Below are positions 22,024-32,900 of a DNA stretch of 64,000 nucleotides, piece after piece. The first letter of the stretch is position 1. The number at the start of each line of letters is the position of its first letter. Location: contig VXIS01000183.1 of assembly GCA_008704415.1 (NCBI GenBank), forward strand, positions 1-64,000, given 5' to 3'. Below the pieces are notes generated by a model. That model was given only the letters and a program-made list of their open reading frames with translations. It did no database searches and was not told the DNA's origin. The DNA comes from Sphaerosporella brunnea (taxonomy: Eukaryota > Ascomycota > Pezizomycetes > Pezizales > Pyronemataceae). Both the position numbers and the translations under genes were made by a program.

Positions 22024-23043
22024 TACGGCAACACTTTTGAGCTTAAGTCTAAAAACAAGGAGCTTTGTCGCGCTTTGTCTATTTGGTAATAGTGTCGGAG
22101 ATGGTAGTTAGTGGGGTATCTGTAGATTTACCGCGACGCCTCTTCACCACCTGCACACTCACGCGACGCGACCACCTACTTCAAGCACAACGGTATGGTT
22201 TACAGCCCGGTCTTTAGAACAGCAGGGCTAATTTCAAGTTCCTGTCCACAGAAATCATGGCGGTCAATAAATCGAGGAAGCGCGCCAGCAAGCGTGCCGG
22301 CAAGCGAGCTACTGCACCCACCATCAACCCCCAACCTGTTGTTCGCCCAATCGTCCCAGGTGGCCACAAGGAAACTGCGGGGACTGACCGGTGCCCTGTG
22401 GAAGAGTGTCCTGTTACCTTTTCCAGCGTAATAATGAGCGAGCCATCACCATCCATGTGAAGGCGATTGTGAAGAAAGGGAGAGCCTACTATGCGGACAA
22501 GAAGAAGGGGGTTGGGTTCTGGGATGCCCATAATGAATACTATGAGGACAAAATGGAGCAGAGAGGTAGATACAACGTGAATATATAAACATATAAGCTG
22601 TGCCTAACTGAAAATAGCGAGCACGGAGGCCAAGAAAAAAGAAAGCCAGGCGAAATATAGAGAAAAGCACAGGGAGGAAATCCGGGAGAGAGTAAAGTTA
22701 AGCCAGGCTAGGGCGAAGGCAAAGGAGCAGGTTGAGGAGGCAAAGGCTAAAGGGGAGGAACCGGGACCTGGAAGTTATTGCTCAAGAGATCTTGAAAAAG
22801 CCTGCTGTGTAATTAGTACGAATGACATGAGTTTTCGTGCCATCCGTGATGGTTACATGTCATCGGTGATGGTTACATCACCCTGTAACCAAATACCCGC
22901 GAGTTGCCTGTCGGGTTAGGGTTGCATCACGACCCCCGCACCCCCACTGTCTTCACCGACACTAAAATTCAAACTGTCACACCAACAAGGATATGCCCTC
23001 ACAAATCCTTGTTTTTAGACTTAAGCTCAAAAGTGTTGCCGTA
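22024..23043. mobile_element. 1,020-bp DNA transposon with 8-bp target duplication and cargo frame
   Basis: Both ends carry a 38-bp inverted repeat beginning TACGGCAACACTTTTGAGC and running through CTTAAGTCTAAAAACAAGGA; the arms are essentially perfect. A perfect 8-bp direct repeat CGACCAAC flanks it (22016-22023 and 23044-23051). The near-identity of the ends suggests recent movement. An 8-bp duplication fits hAT or Zisupton/KDZ-type elements; a TA target (TA also sits at each end) is an alternative reading. The single internal gene is not a recognisable transposase. Confidence 0.85.
22257..22919 (+). pseudogene. Transposon-borne basic/coiled-coil protein, broken
   Basis: Unrecognised gene inside the element at 22024-23043. 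It opens with a basic segment (MAVNKSRKRASKRAGKRAT), then a zinc-finger-like pair DRCPVEECPVTFS. A one-base frame change near 22425 leads into RNNERAITIHVKAIVKKGRA and FWDAHNEYYEDKMEQR. An intron with donor GTAGAT, a CTAACTG branch and TAG acceptor (about 22566-22609) restores a frame reading STEAKKKESQAKYREKHREE, a highly charged predicted coiled coil, and ends at 22917-22919. It could be a DNA-binding accessory protein of the transposon. Whether the frame change is real or is an unrecognised splice is unresolved. Confidence 0.4.
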
Positions 23044-23051
23044 CGACCAAC

Positions 23052-23713
23052 TTCGATCTCACCTAGTTTTTGGGGACGGACAGGTCACCGGAACGTAGTC
23101 TCATAAGGCAGTTATTCTTATACAGGGTATTCTTATGGAGAGAGTCGACTGTATGCATATATGGTCAGTTTGGATTATTATCAATTTTCGCCGTACAAGT
23201 TCTGAGAGAAATGGGGTGTTTACAAATTGGTACACCCTGTCGCTTGTAAGTTTGTTTGTTTGCTCTCTCGCACTTTTTTTTTTTTTTCTTTTTTTCGCGG
23301 GATCGAGGTCTTCGAGGACTGTCGTTTTCTCACGTTGGGGAATATCAGCCCCGCCGGGGGTATGTTAGCACGCTAGCAAAAAGACGGGCATCTTAGACCG
23401 TTGCTCATTGTTTTTCGTGAGCCTTCTGGACTCTGGAGAGTCGAGCAATGCAACAAACACTGATGGCCGGCAGCGCGCTGGCCGCACGAATAAACACACA
23501 CTAAGTAGCCTCATTCATCGCACTGAAGTTGCACCACGCGTCGGACGAGTACACTCAGTCGCCCCTTTGCATCTCATTAAAGTGCAGTGAAATGAAAAAC
23601 ACATCCCACCAAACGTCATTGCTTTATCCTTCACCGACCGAAATCCATGGCCACGAGATATCCTTGCACGTCGGGGATACTATAACCAAACCGACCCATC
23701 CCGACGCTCTCTC
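23052..23713. other. Intergenic, no gene seen
   Basis: Contains a T-rich run near 23273-23295 and short unsupported frames. It is the 3' flank of the ATP-grasp/TauD gene. Confidence 0.45.
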
Positions 23714-26122
23714 TCAGACAAAAAATTCCGGTGCCCACCTCACACGTCTTAACCACCTCTTTGGATCCTTGATCTCGCTTCTAGCATGCAAAAACCTGGC
23801 GTTATCCACGACCACCACAGCGTTTTCCGTCATGACATCCGGACCGAGGATGCTAACACCGGGCGCCTTGCCTTCATCGATCTCCGCAAGGGCCTCCTCC
23901 AACGCGCCTAACGCAACTTGAGCCTCCTCGTTCAGTGGCTCAATAATGTCTCTCCGATACCGCATCTTCCAACAAGGAACTAGTGGGAGGAACATCAGGA
24001 TCGATCCGATTACATGATCTTTATCCTTTGAAAACTCGCGGGGCACGCGGAACTTGAACTGGGGGGTCCGCAGCGCAGTGAGGGTTTGTTTGGAGAAACG
24101 CTCGAGCAGATGCGGTACAGAGAGCAGGCGCAGTTGGCCGCCGCCGCAATTGTCGGGATGCAGAATGTGCAGCGCGAAGTAGCGTGGGGGTTCCAATTCA
24201 AAAGAACAGTCCTAGGCATCATAACTTAGTAAAGGCTTCGGGTTGAAGAAGAGTCAAAGACAAATGCGGAAACGTACAGTATGCCAGGGGAAGCACTCCT
24301 TAGTCTCAGACCTGGCCACGTGGAGTGAATCCATGCCCTCAACTGGCCGAACGTCCCACAAAATGCCGTGCGAACTTGAGTGTGGTAGCGGCTCACCAAG
24401 CGCTTGTGAGAGTGCGACGACATACTTACTGCCCGGGTCTTTGCGCGGCAAGTGAACAACCGAAAGGCCATATTTAGCGAGCGACATGCGGATCTGTGAG
24501 TACTGCGTTTCAGGCCCGTTTAATGCCGCAAAAACCCGTGCATCTGCAGGTATCGAGACTTTCCCGCCGTGTGGGGTGGCGTCAGAAAGAGTCTTCGTGG
24601 GTGACACAGAAATGTCTAGGATACCCGGGAGAGCGCACCCCAGGCTGAGGGCAATGATATCGGAAGGTGCTGTTCGCCATGGGGAGACGCCCAGAAAGGA
24701 GCTGCCCACACAGAGGAATGCACCGACCAATGGCCAGCAAACTGTCGTAGGAGATGGTTCGCCGTCCGATGAAGGCATGGGAACCAGAAGGGAGATTCGC
24801 TTTTGCTTGATGTAACGTTGAAGGACGTAACTGCCGATATCCTCAGTCTCCTTCCCGAAGCGGTGCTTCGAGGCGGTACTGCTGGCTGGACTGCGCTGGC
24901 GGCCTGACAACACGGCTTCCTGTTTGCACAACCCCATCAATTCCCGCCATGTATTTTCATCGACATTCTTTCCAAAAACCATGCCCTCGCCCTTTCCCGC
25001 CATGCACATCTTCAGCGTCCACTCCTCCTTCCGGTCTTTTTGCAACACCCTTTCAAACTGCGGGTCGGCAGGGATATATGTCTCCGCCACACCTCTGCGC
25101 AACACCTCGGCCTGGCTGGGAGTGATCTCGCCCAAGCAAACCAGCCACTCGAGCTCACGCCTGATCAGGTACAGCATGCGCTTGTCATGGACAAAGTAGA
25201 TCGTTCTTAAATCATTCCAGCACGACCTAGCAAGAACGTGGAGCAACGGTTCCGGAAGCGCCTCGATCTCGGACTGATGCAGCTCGAGCAAAAACTGGTC
25301 GACGGGCCCAACATTATCCGTTATTCCTCCCCCGTCCGGGAGGAGGCGCAGCGACTCGGGATTCACGAGCCTCGAGTGAGGGAAGAAATTGGCCGCAGCA
25401 GAAACCATGTGACGTGAACCGTTAAGAACGAATTCCTTGTGCACCAACAGAGCGACTGGACGGCTGCTGTCAACAAGGCCGGCAAATGACTGGGCCACGT
25501 CGATCTGGTCGAAAGTTTGATATCAGCACAACCACTTTTTGCAGGTAGGAATGGGAGCATTTAGGTAGTCACATACAAGTGTGCCGCAACTGGAATGACA
25601 ACGGCCTTGTTTTTCTTCGGCCGTTGTCAGTCCCGACTTTTGTCTCGCCTGGTCCATCTCGATGGCCAAGGTGAAGCCATTAAACATGAACCTGGCATTT
25701 ATCTCACAGATGGTCAAGGGCGCATCTAGCTCGTTACTGTCGACCTCGTCGGTCCCCGTCCCGGCAGGGCTTCTACGCTTCCCTTCGGGAATCAAGAAAT
25801 CCGGCCGAAAGCTCCCAATCACCTCATATGGCCTGACGTGGTCCAACTCCTTCAAAACCCGAGTGAGCTTCTCTGACACTGGGATGACGTCGGCAAAGTC
25901 TGGTCGCGACCACCAGCGCCTCACGAGGGCTCGCAGCGCCGTGTGTAATGCCGCATGCAAGTCCTGAAGCTCTTGCGCCCGGCTTGTGGGCATCATGATC
26001 GGATAAGGGACGGTAGAGCACTTCGCGAGCTCTGGCGGAAAGTAGCTATGAAATGTTGCCCAGTGAGCAGGGTCCGGATTGGGTGGGAGGATATGTGAAA
26101 AGTCGGAATCCATGGTAGTCAA
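23714..26122 (-). CDS. ATP-grasp-like / TauD-family oxygenase fusion protein
   Basis: Three exons (26122-25577, 25504-24278, 24211-23714) with donors GTATGT and GTACGT and acceptors CAG and TAG give 756 aa. Residues about 1-480 look like an ATP-grasp fold. The signs are LTICEINARF, RTIYFVHDKRMLYLI, the ATP-binding-type stretch EEWTLKMCMAGKGEGMVFGK with WREL (about 343-375), SYVLQRYI, and a terminal GVSPWRTAPSDIIALSLG. From about 495 the sequence is TauD/TfdA-like: LSQALGEPLP, the iron-binding WHTD (His590, Asp592), and FLHARSEIKDPKRW (His733, with Arg743 placed to bind 2-oxoglutarate). So one chain combines a probable carboxylate-amine ligase with an Fe(II)/2-oxoglutarate oxygenase. The WHT|D codon junction spans the second intron, which supports the model. 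It is transcribed away from the PaaK-like gene across a shared promoter. Substrates are unknown; the ATP-grasp call is less sure than the oxygenase call. Confidence 0.8.
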
Positions 26123-27109
26123 GTGTGAGTTTGAAAAAGTGGAAACCAGGAAAGATGAGTTCGGGGGATGAACGCAGTGGTGATCTGAGCGTAAGCGTAT
26201 ATATATGACAGGCTGAAAGCAAAGGCCATGATGATCACTAGCTTCAGTAAGATCTCTCGGTTATCGATCAACACACTTAATTTCGGGACTATAATCCATA
26301 ATCGGCTAACTGCTTATTTAGCACACGCAGTCCGGCATTTTGGGAACTCCTTGCCGAAGACGGCCGGTAATTATCCAGCAAGTTCGCCAAGTGCCATGTC
26401 GGCGGATCAACCTGCAGGCCCATGTAATCACAGAACCAATTGCAGCAAGCGGCTGAAGGAGAAATACTTGGGGCTTAACTCGCCAGATCGAGAAAGTCTC
26501 GCAAGATCTCGCCCACCCACATTTTTTGGTTCTAAATGCCTGCCTTGAGCATAGACCATCTGCCGACCGATAGAGGTAATGAGAAATTCGAAGGCAATAG
26601 GTCTTTCCATGATGCACGGTGAAGAAGATCACCGCTGAAATGCAAGGCTCTATTGACGAATCATAGCAGCACAACCGCTGAGTGACCTGTATAATGCGAC
26701 GACAGATCATCATGATGATCAAATATCCTTCTCATGGTTAGAATGTGGCCATCACTGGTGTCTAATTAGGCCAATCAGCGCTTCCGGCTGTTCCCCGCTC
26801 TGTCTGTCTAATGTTTCGGCCTGAGCTGAGCCTGACGTGTCGATTCTCTTTGGTAAAGCGTGCCCTGTTCATTGTATTGCGCATATGCGGTTGTTGGTGC
26901 ACAGTCAAAAAAAAAGAAAAAGGGCAGTCTATGAGGGGCAGTGAGCGACAAATAGCGGGGAACCTCTAGACCAAGGTCGCCAGTCGCCAATCCGGCAGTT
27001 TTACGATATGCTCGCAGCACTATTTATTCCCCCTTCTGCTCGTCGTCTTGCGATCCTCGAGTTAACTTGAGCTTCCCGATCCTACCCTTCTCCTTTCCAA
27101 AACACCACA
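26123..27109. promoter_or_regulatory. Shared divergent promoter of the ATP-grasp/TauD and PaaK-like genes
   Basis: A 987-bp gap between two start codons on opposite strands, with no gene inside. A TATATATA tract at 26198-26205 lies about 75 bases upstream of the minus-strand start. CTATTTATT near 27022 could serve the plus-strand gene. Specific factor sites were not identified. Confidence 0.5.
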
Positions 27110-28486
27110 ATGTTTACCCTCGACGAGATCCTTCTCCGCGCAAGTACACATCCCATGTACGCCCATCTCCTGGGCGACAATCACCGCAACAACGAGGGGG
27201 AAAGCAAGATCCGCCTAGACGACTTTCCAACCGTTGATAAAGCCCACCTCATTTCCGGTTTTGCCAAGCTTCTCGAGACGGACCCGACAGCTCTCCACGC
27301 CGCCTACCTCTCGCCCACTGGCGGCACGCGTTGGGGGTCCAAACAACTGTATTTCGTCAGCGATGCGCGGGAGAATCGTTTGCAGCGGGTGGAACACGCC
27401 GAACGCGTTCTGCGAACCTTGGGGGTCTTTACCCCGACGGACATTGTCGTGAATTTGCACGGAGCCGGGTCGATGTATAGGTCTCTGGATTTGATTGGGG
27501 CTCTGATCGAGTATTCGGGGGCTACTGATTTGTCAGTGGGAGTAGTAACAACGTACGACCCAGTGGTGCTCTTTACCGAACTGTTCAGAGCCAACGTTGT
27601 GACGGGCACGGCGAGCAGAGTACTGGAGTTTGCAGAGTACATTGCTGCGCATCCTGAGCATTTTTCGAAGGTCGCCACGCTTACGAAGGTGGTGTATACG
27701 AGCGAGACCATGACGCGGCCGCAGGAGTTGTTTTTGCGCCGGGTGCTGAAGAACGTCGAGTGGGTGGCAAGCATTTACGGGAGCGCCGAGGCAGGTCCCT
27801 GGGCCGCGACCAAGCCGCAGAGAGATGTGCAACCGGAGATAAGGGAGTGGAACGAGTTTGTGTTCGATTCGGAGTTGATGGTCGTCGAAATTATGGATCC
27901 CGACGGCTCCACGGTACTTGCTGATTCGCGCGCGATCAACACTGGTGGACCGGATGTCGAGCCCGAGGACTCCGGGTCGGTCGGCGAAATCGTGTTGACC
28001 TCGTTGAGCCGTGCTCGGAACCCACTCGTGCGGTATCGCACCGGCGATTTAGGGTCGCTGAGCCGGTATGTCAGCCCCGACGCTGAAGGCGGCTCCTCTT
28101 CTTCGTTATGCTGTCTACGCTTCAGGGGACGTGCCCCAGAAAAGTCGTTCGACCTCGATGGCGATTACATGGATGTCGCGGAGTTTCAACAGCGGGTGTT
28201 TTCCAAGACCGAGTACCGGGTGATAGAGTGGCAGGTCATCATTGACAGTTTTGGGGAGGCAGGTTGCAAGATCCGCCTCGAGTTCCGAGTAGTGGCTGAA
28301 GGCGGCGACGAGGGGCGTCAAGAGTGGGAGGAGAAGGTCCAGAAGGACATTGTGGACAATGTTGTTGGCCCGCAGATCCAGGTGGTGGTGAGGAAGGTAG
28401 ACTATACTCAGCTTGAGCGCGGGAAGGTCGCCCGGAAGGTGGTCAAGGTGCTCGATCGACGTGCAGGAAGGATCGCGGGCCAGTAG
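27110..28486 (+). CDS. PaaK-like adenylate-forming enzyme
   Basis: An intronless 458-aa protein with motifs of the ANL superfamily as seen in phenylacetate-CoA ligase (PaaK/CapK) relatives: the phosphate-binding loop LSPTGGTRWGSK (67-78), YGSAEAG (223-229, adenine-site motif) and VRYRTGDLG (307-315). The C-terminal lid domain is present (VIEWQVIIDSFGEAGCKIRLE), and a conserved Lys region sits near ERGKVARKVVKV. It should activate a carboxylic acid as an acyl-adenylate, then load it on CoA, a carrier or an amine. No carrier-protein or thioesterase domain is attached. The divergent ATP-grasp/oxygenase fusion is its obvious partner. The reading frame is intact and GC-rich, and the start ATG follows CCACA. 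Confidence 0.85.
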   Translation: MFTLDEILLRASTHPMYAHLLGDNHRNNEGESKIRLDDFPTVDKAHLISGFAKLLETDPTALHAAYLSPTGGTRWGSKQLYFVSDARENRLQRVEHAERVLRTLGVFTPTDIVVNLHGAGSMYRSLDLIGALIEYSGATDLSVGVVTTYDPVVLFTELFRANVVTGTASRVLEFAEYIAAHPEHFSKVATLTKVVYTSETMTRPQELFLRRVLKNVEWVASIYGSAEAGPWAATKPQRDVQPEIREWNEFVFDSELMVVEIMDPDGSTVLADSRAINTGGPDVEPEDSGSVGEIVLTSLSRARNPLVRYRTGDLGSLSRYVSPDAEGGSSSSLCCLRFRGRAPEKSFDLDGDYMDVAEFQQRVFSKTEYRVIEWQVIIDSFGEAGCKIRLEFRVVAEGGDEGRQEWEEKVQKDIVDNVVGPQIQVVVRKVDYTQLERGKVARKVVKVLDRRAGRIAGQ

Positions 28487-29969
28487 AAATCAAGTGTTTT
28501 CAGGAAATTAAACTTGAATATTCTTTGTAGTTGCAGTAGGGGTATTCAGATCGTGAAAATATGGTACCATAGTGAAAAATTATAGTTGACTCGCGATTTC
28601 CGGAATATGGGGCAAAGTGCGGCTTTTTATTTTCACAATATGGTACCATATACAGGTTGAAATACCGGTCCTACACCGACACCCCCAACCTCGACCGCCA
28701 ACCCGTCAGAAGGCAGCAACTGGGGAGACGCCGAGTGCGCAGACCTCGCACTGGTACATCGCTGTCAGCCTGAGCGACCCCGCCGCAGGAAAGGCTGGAG
28801 GAACCTCAGACGTCCATTGTCACGTTGCGATTCATGGTGGGTATAGATAGCGAGCCCACTTTCTCTTCCGGATCATCAATCACACACCATACATCTTTTT
28901 ACTTCACGGAGTGAGATCGTTGCATAATAGCGGGTGTGCAAAGGAGATGCCGGCTCAGAGGTGCTGCGGGCGCACCCTGGAGACGCGCACCGGGAGTGGA
29001 AATTTGGAGTCGCGAGGTTGTAAGGTGATGGGGAGTGCTGCTTCACCTGAAATCACTCTGTCCCCCATCATTCTTGGACGCTACTTAGTGTCAAAATGTT
29101 GATAAAATAAATGGGGTATCCTGTACCCCCATATATCACCATATTTCGCGATCTGAATACCCCCAGTGTGCCATTGTAAAAACATGTGCGAGTAGTATAA
29201 AATGCAGGCCTCCCCTGCTAGCTGGAGGATAAATCAAGTACGTCAATCCTAGTAAATTCGCACTTTCACACTTTCACACGATTCCTTGAAGATAATGGAC
29301 AAGCATTCAAAGACAACGCATTGGTGGAGGTTGGCGCAGGTATGTATGCGTACCTAACGAGTAAACGCCAACTCCGAACGATCGCAAGTTTGAGGGGGCC
29401 TTCCCGTCGCTCTACTGTACACATAACGGTCGAATAGATTGATCCACCAATTCCCGTTGTATATAGTGGGGACCCCCCCCCCTTCCTGCAGCTATAGCCA
29501 TGGTCTATTTGGCAAAAGACAGATAGGTAATTGTTCCAATAGTAAGGAACGTTAACAGCTACAGAGTTGCCCCGAGATACCTACAGCTATACAGGTACTC
29601 TGACTCGCGGCACTTAGAGTACTTGCCGCGATTGTTTCCTCTATAAAACCCCATACGCCCAAGGAGTTAAGAACGCCTCCCACGCAACAAGATATCTACA
29701 CAACGGTCCTTTTACATTCGGAGCACCCAAAGCCGCTTCGGCCCACAGCCGGGCGAGTCTGGATAAGTCCGTTGAGAGCGTATTATGCATTAAATGGAAG
29801 TATCAACATTCGTAAAGCACAATATCATCCCACGGCCCTGGCCCCCAAAAATGCCAAAAGACAAAAAAAAAATGAAAAATGAAAAAATTATCGCCAACAA
29901 ATGCATTTATCCCCCGTAATCATCGGTACTAGCATACGCCGAATCTAAAATCCTCTATGCACCAAGAAT
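28487..29969. other. Intergenic with one inverted-repeat element
   Basis: Starts 50 bp before an inverted-repeat element (28538-29163). The remainder (29164-29969) shows no gene; it includes a C run near 29467 and A-rich sequence near 29870. Confidence 0.45.
28538..29163. mobile_element. 626-bp inverted-repeat element next to the PaaK-like gene
   Basis: Left end AGGGGTATTCAGATCGTGAA and right end (CGCGATCTGAATACCCC) are inverted repeats of about 27 bp, extending through ATATGGT. CAGT lies on both sides (28534-28537 and 29164-29167). The palindrome TATGGTACCATA occurs twice within (near 28559 and 28640). The middle has GC-rich gene-like sequence without an intact frame, possibly captured DNA. 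Confidence 0.6.
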
Positions 29970-32900
29970 CTAAGCTCTATAAGCCGGCGGCCTACCCGCC
30001 CCCTGCTGCTGCTCAATAGCCATCAACCTCGCAGCCGCCGCGGAGAAGTATTCAGACACGAAAGATTCACTGTAGTGTCTTCTGTCAGTATTGATCACGT
30101 CTGAAGTGGGGGGCAAAGACTTACGTAAAGTAACTATGAGCCGCTCCGTGTTGGCCGACGAGATTATGAGCTAGCTCGTGGCACATCGTAACGAACCAAA
30201 ACTTGAAAGCTTCCGCCTTCATCGCCGGCGACCGATGAAGCGACTCAAAGAATGCATAGTTGCAAAATACCGAGCCACCCGAGTTGAATGCGATGGTACC
30301 TCCCTTTCCCGCCTGCTCCCCCTCTAGAGATCCCATGTACACCGCCACCGAGCCACCCCCGAACACCGCCATAACATCTTTCAATAAGATGCTGAACGCC
30401 TCCACTCCCTGCATGTCCTCGCGCGAAAGCATCGACGTGGCGACATGGGAGTAGACTCGTGCACCCGAGGGGGTGGTGAGGATGTATGTAAGGGTTTTGG
30501 GGGCAGCGCAATTGGTAGGGGATTCGGGCGGGGGCGGCGGCAAGGGGTTTGAAGAGCTGATGAGAGTCTGGTTGGTATGCGGGTGCAGGCCACGTATGGC
30601 TTCCTGGAGGCTTGCCGTTACGTCCCGTGGGGTAGATGGTTGGGAACCTTCGCCAATCGGGCGAGCGCCCGACTGCGGCTTGTTAACGGTAGGCGCTTGA
30701 GGTGGCTGCGGCTTCTCATCGGAGAGCAGCTGAGAAAAGCGCGACAGACCGCGCGACAGGAAGCCGCCGCTGCCGCCCGCAGCTATGGCTGGAGGTGCAG
30801 CAATAGGGAGCGGCGGTGGAGGCGAGGAGAGGGTGAATGCGCCGGGCATCGGAGCGCGGTCCGTCGGAGACTCCGGTACTTTCGGTATCTCGTGAAGGCG
30901 GCGCGTGGTCTTCTCATCGGCTGCCTTCTTCCGTTCCAGCTCTTGCTGATGTTCCTTGAGCCGTTCATGTTGCGCCTGGGCACGTTTTTCCTGCTCTTCC
31001 TTCGTCTGCTTAAGTTGTGCCAGTTTTTGCTTCCTCTCCTCGTCCCTTCTCCTCAGAATCCTAGCCACATTGTACCCCCGCCCGATCAGCCTCTCCAGGT
31101 CTGTTGCCAACAAACTCTCCAATAGCAGCGCACTGTGTGGCTTTGGACGCTTCAACAACACCTTCACCATCCCCTGGGCAATGAGGTAGTACTCAGGGTC
31201 CTTCGTCACCCATAAAAGGCACCCCTCCTTCCCCACGGCCACAGCAGCAGTGCGTTGCACTACCTTACTGACGGAAATTTTGTCGACGCCCCCACGGAAT
31301 GTCATGCGGTATGAAATCGACGCAACGCCCTTGACGGAAAGGTGGCGCTCTACCCACGCCGCATCCCGAATTAAATCCTCAGGATTTCCCTCCAAAAACA
31401 ATGCCACACGCTCTATCACAAGTTTTCGCAAATCCTCCTGTTCACCTGGTAGCGCTGCTCCCATGGCGGCCGTTTTTTCCACCGCTGAAGACAAGGTGTG
31501 CGACCCGAGGGCTGAGTACAGGCTTTCGAGCCTGTCGTCTTCCGGGGCGGCGAGAAGGGAATTGCGGAAGAGCCCATGCAGCGAGATATCGTCGATGAGA
31601 TATACCTCTGCAGCACACCCGAGAACAAATGTGCGTTTACCCACACCACCCCCTTCGCCATCCGTCTTGTCAGAGGTGCGATAGGCAGCCAGGCAAGCAC
31701 TAGATTGCAGTCGCGAGACGAGATTGCGGTCTTGTTTTAGGGTCGGCCACTCATCGGCAATGGCACGCAGCAGTCCAAGGCTACGCTCCTCGTCTTGTGC
31801 AAACGAATTAGGGTCGTCGGCCAGCCGGAAAGCGAGCTCGCGTGTGTCGGGCTCTGCACGGCATCCGCAGATCAGCAGGAAGGAGTCTGCCGATGAGCCG
31901 AAATTGACAAAAGGGAAGAGGCCCGCGTATTTATGCGTTGATGGTCCTAGGTAGCACTGCTTCGGCGTGGTGCGAGCAGGCCAGGGAGGAGGGAGGGGGA
32001 TGATGAGGGCACTATTGAGGGCGCTGAGATGGCGCTGTGATATGCGCGAGGCAAAGGGGAGCATGTACGAAAACATATCCCGAGCTTCTTGAGCTGTTGT
32101 TGGGGGGGAGGCGATGAGGCGAGAGACACACTCGTCAATAGGCGGATCCGTAGCCACACCGAGTTTGGCGGCATGCGCGGCCAAATCGGCTCGCAGGACA
32201 GGAAAGTTGAGTAGCGCCGAGTCTGGGTTTGTAAAGCAATCGCAGGGGCGTACGAGGCGATCTTTGCCTCCCTTTTGGAGGGGTAGGAAGGCTTTCTGAC
32301 TTGCTTTTATAGTGGTGGTGGAGTAGGAGTTTGCGGTGAACTGGTCGAGCAGGTATCGGAGCGCCATTTCTCGCAGCTGCTGGTCTTGGCCGGCGGCAAG
32401 TTGTATCAAAGTGGTTTCGGTTGGATACTTACGAAGGCCGAGCCGACGCAGAAACGCAACTTCAAGGCTCTGAGCGCGCCACTCGCCAGGCCAGTACAGG
32501 AGAGGCAGACCGAGCTTCAGTAGAGAATCCAACGGATCGTAGAGCTCGTTCACCTTGTACAGCTTGGTGGAGTCGGATGCCGTTTTACAGATAGCCACCG
32601 AGTGAAGCTTGCGGATGTCTTCGGCTGGGATATCATCACGCACGCTGGTCAGGTATTTGATCAAGTCGACGTGGCTCCATTTTTCTCCGGATCCGCCGCC
32701 ACCACCACCCATCAGTCGCTCCAACACCAGGGTTAGTTCTACCGTCTTGCGCACTCCAAGCGCGATGAGTAACTTATCCTTGATGTTGCGTACCTCGTGG
32801 ATTACGGGTAGGTCAGGGAACAGTTTGACGTTCGGGAAATAGGCTTCTTTGGGCAGCTTCATGCCGTGCTTTGTCGGCATGCATGGTTTTGTGCTGAGGA

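Noticed and set aside
30577..31125. 182-codon plus-strand frame opposite the DUF3684 gene
   Set aside because: It is antisense to an intact 1,685-aa gene with clear domains; Arg/Leu-rich composition is what the reverse of a GC-rich coding strand gives.
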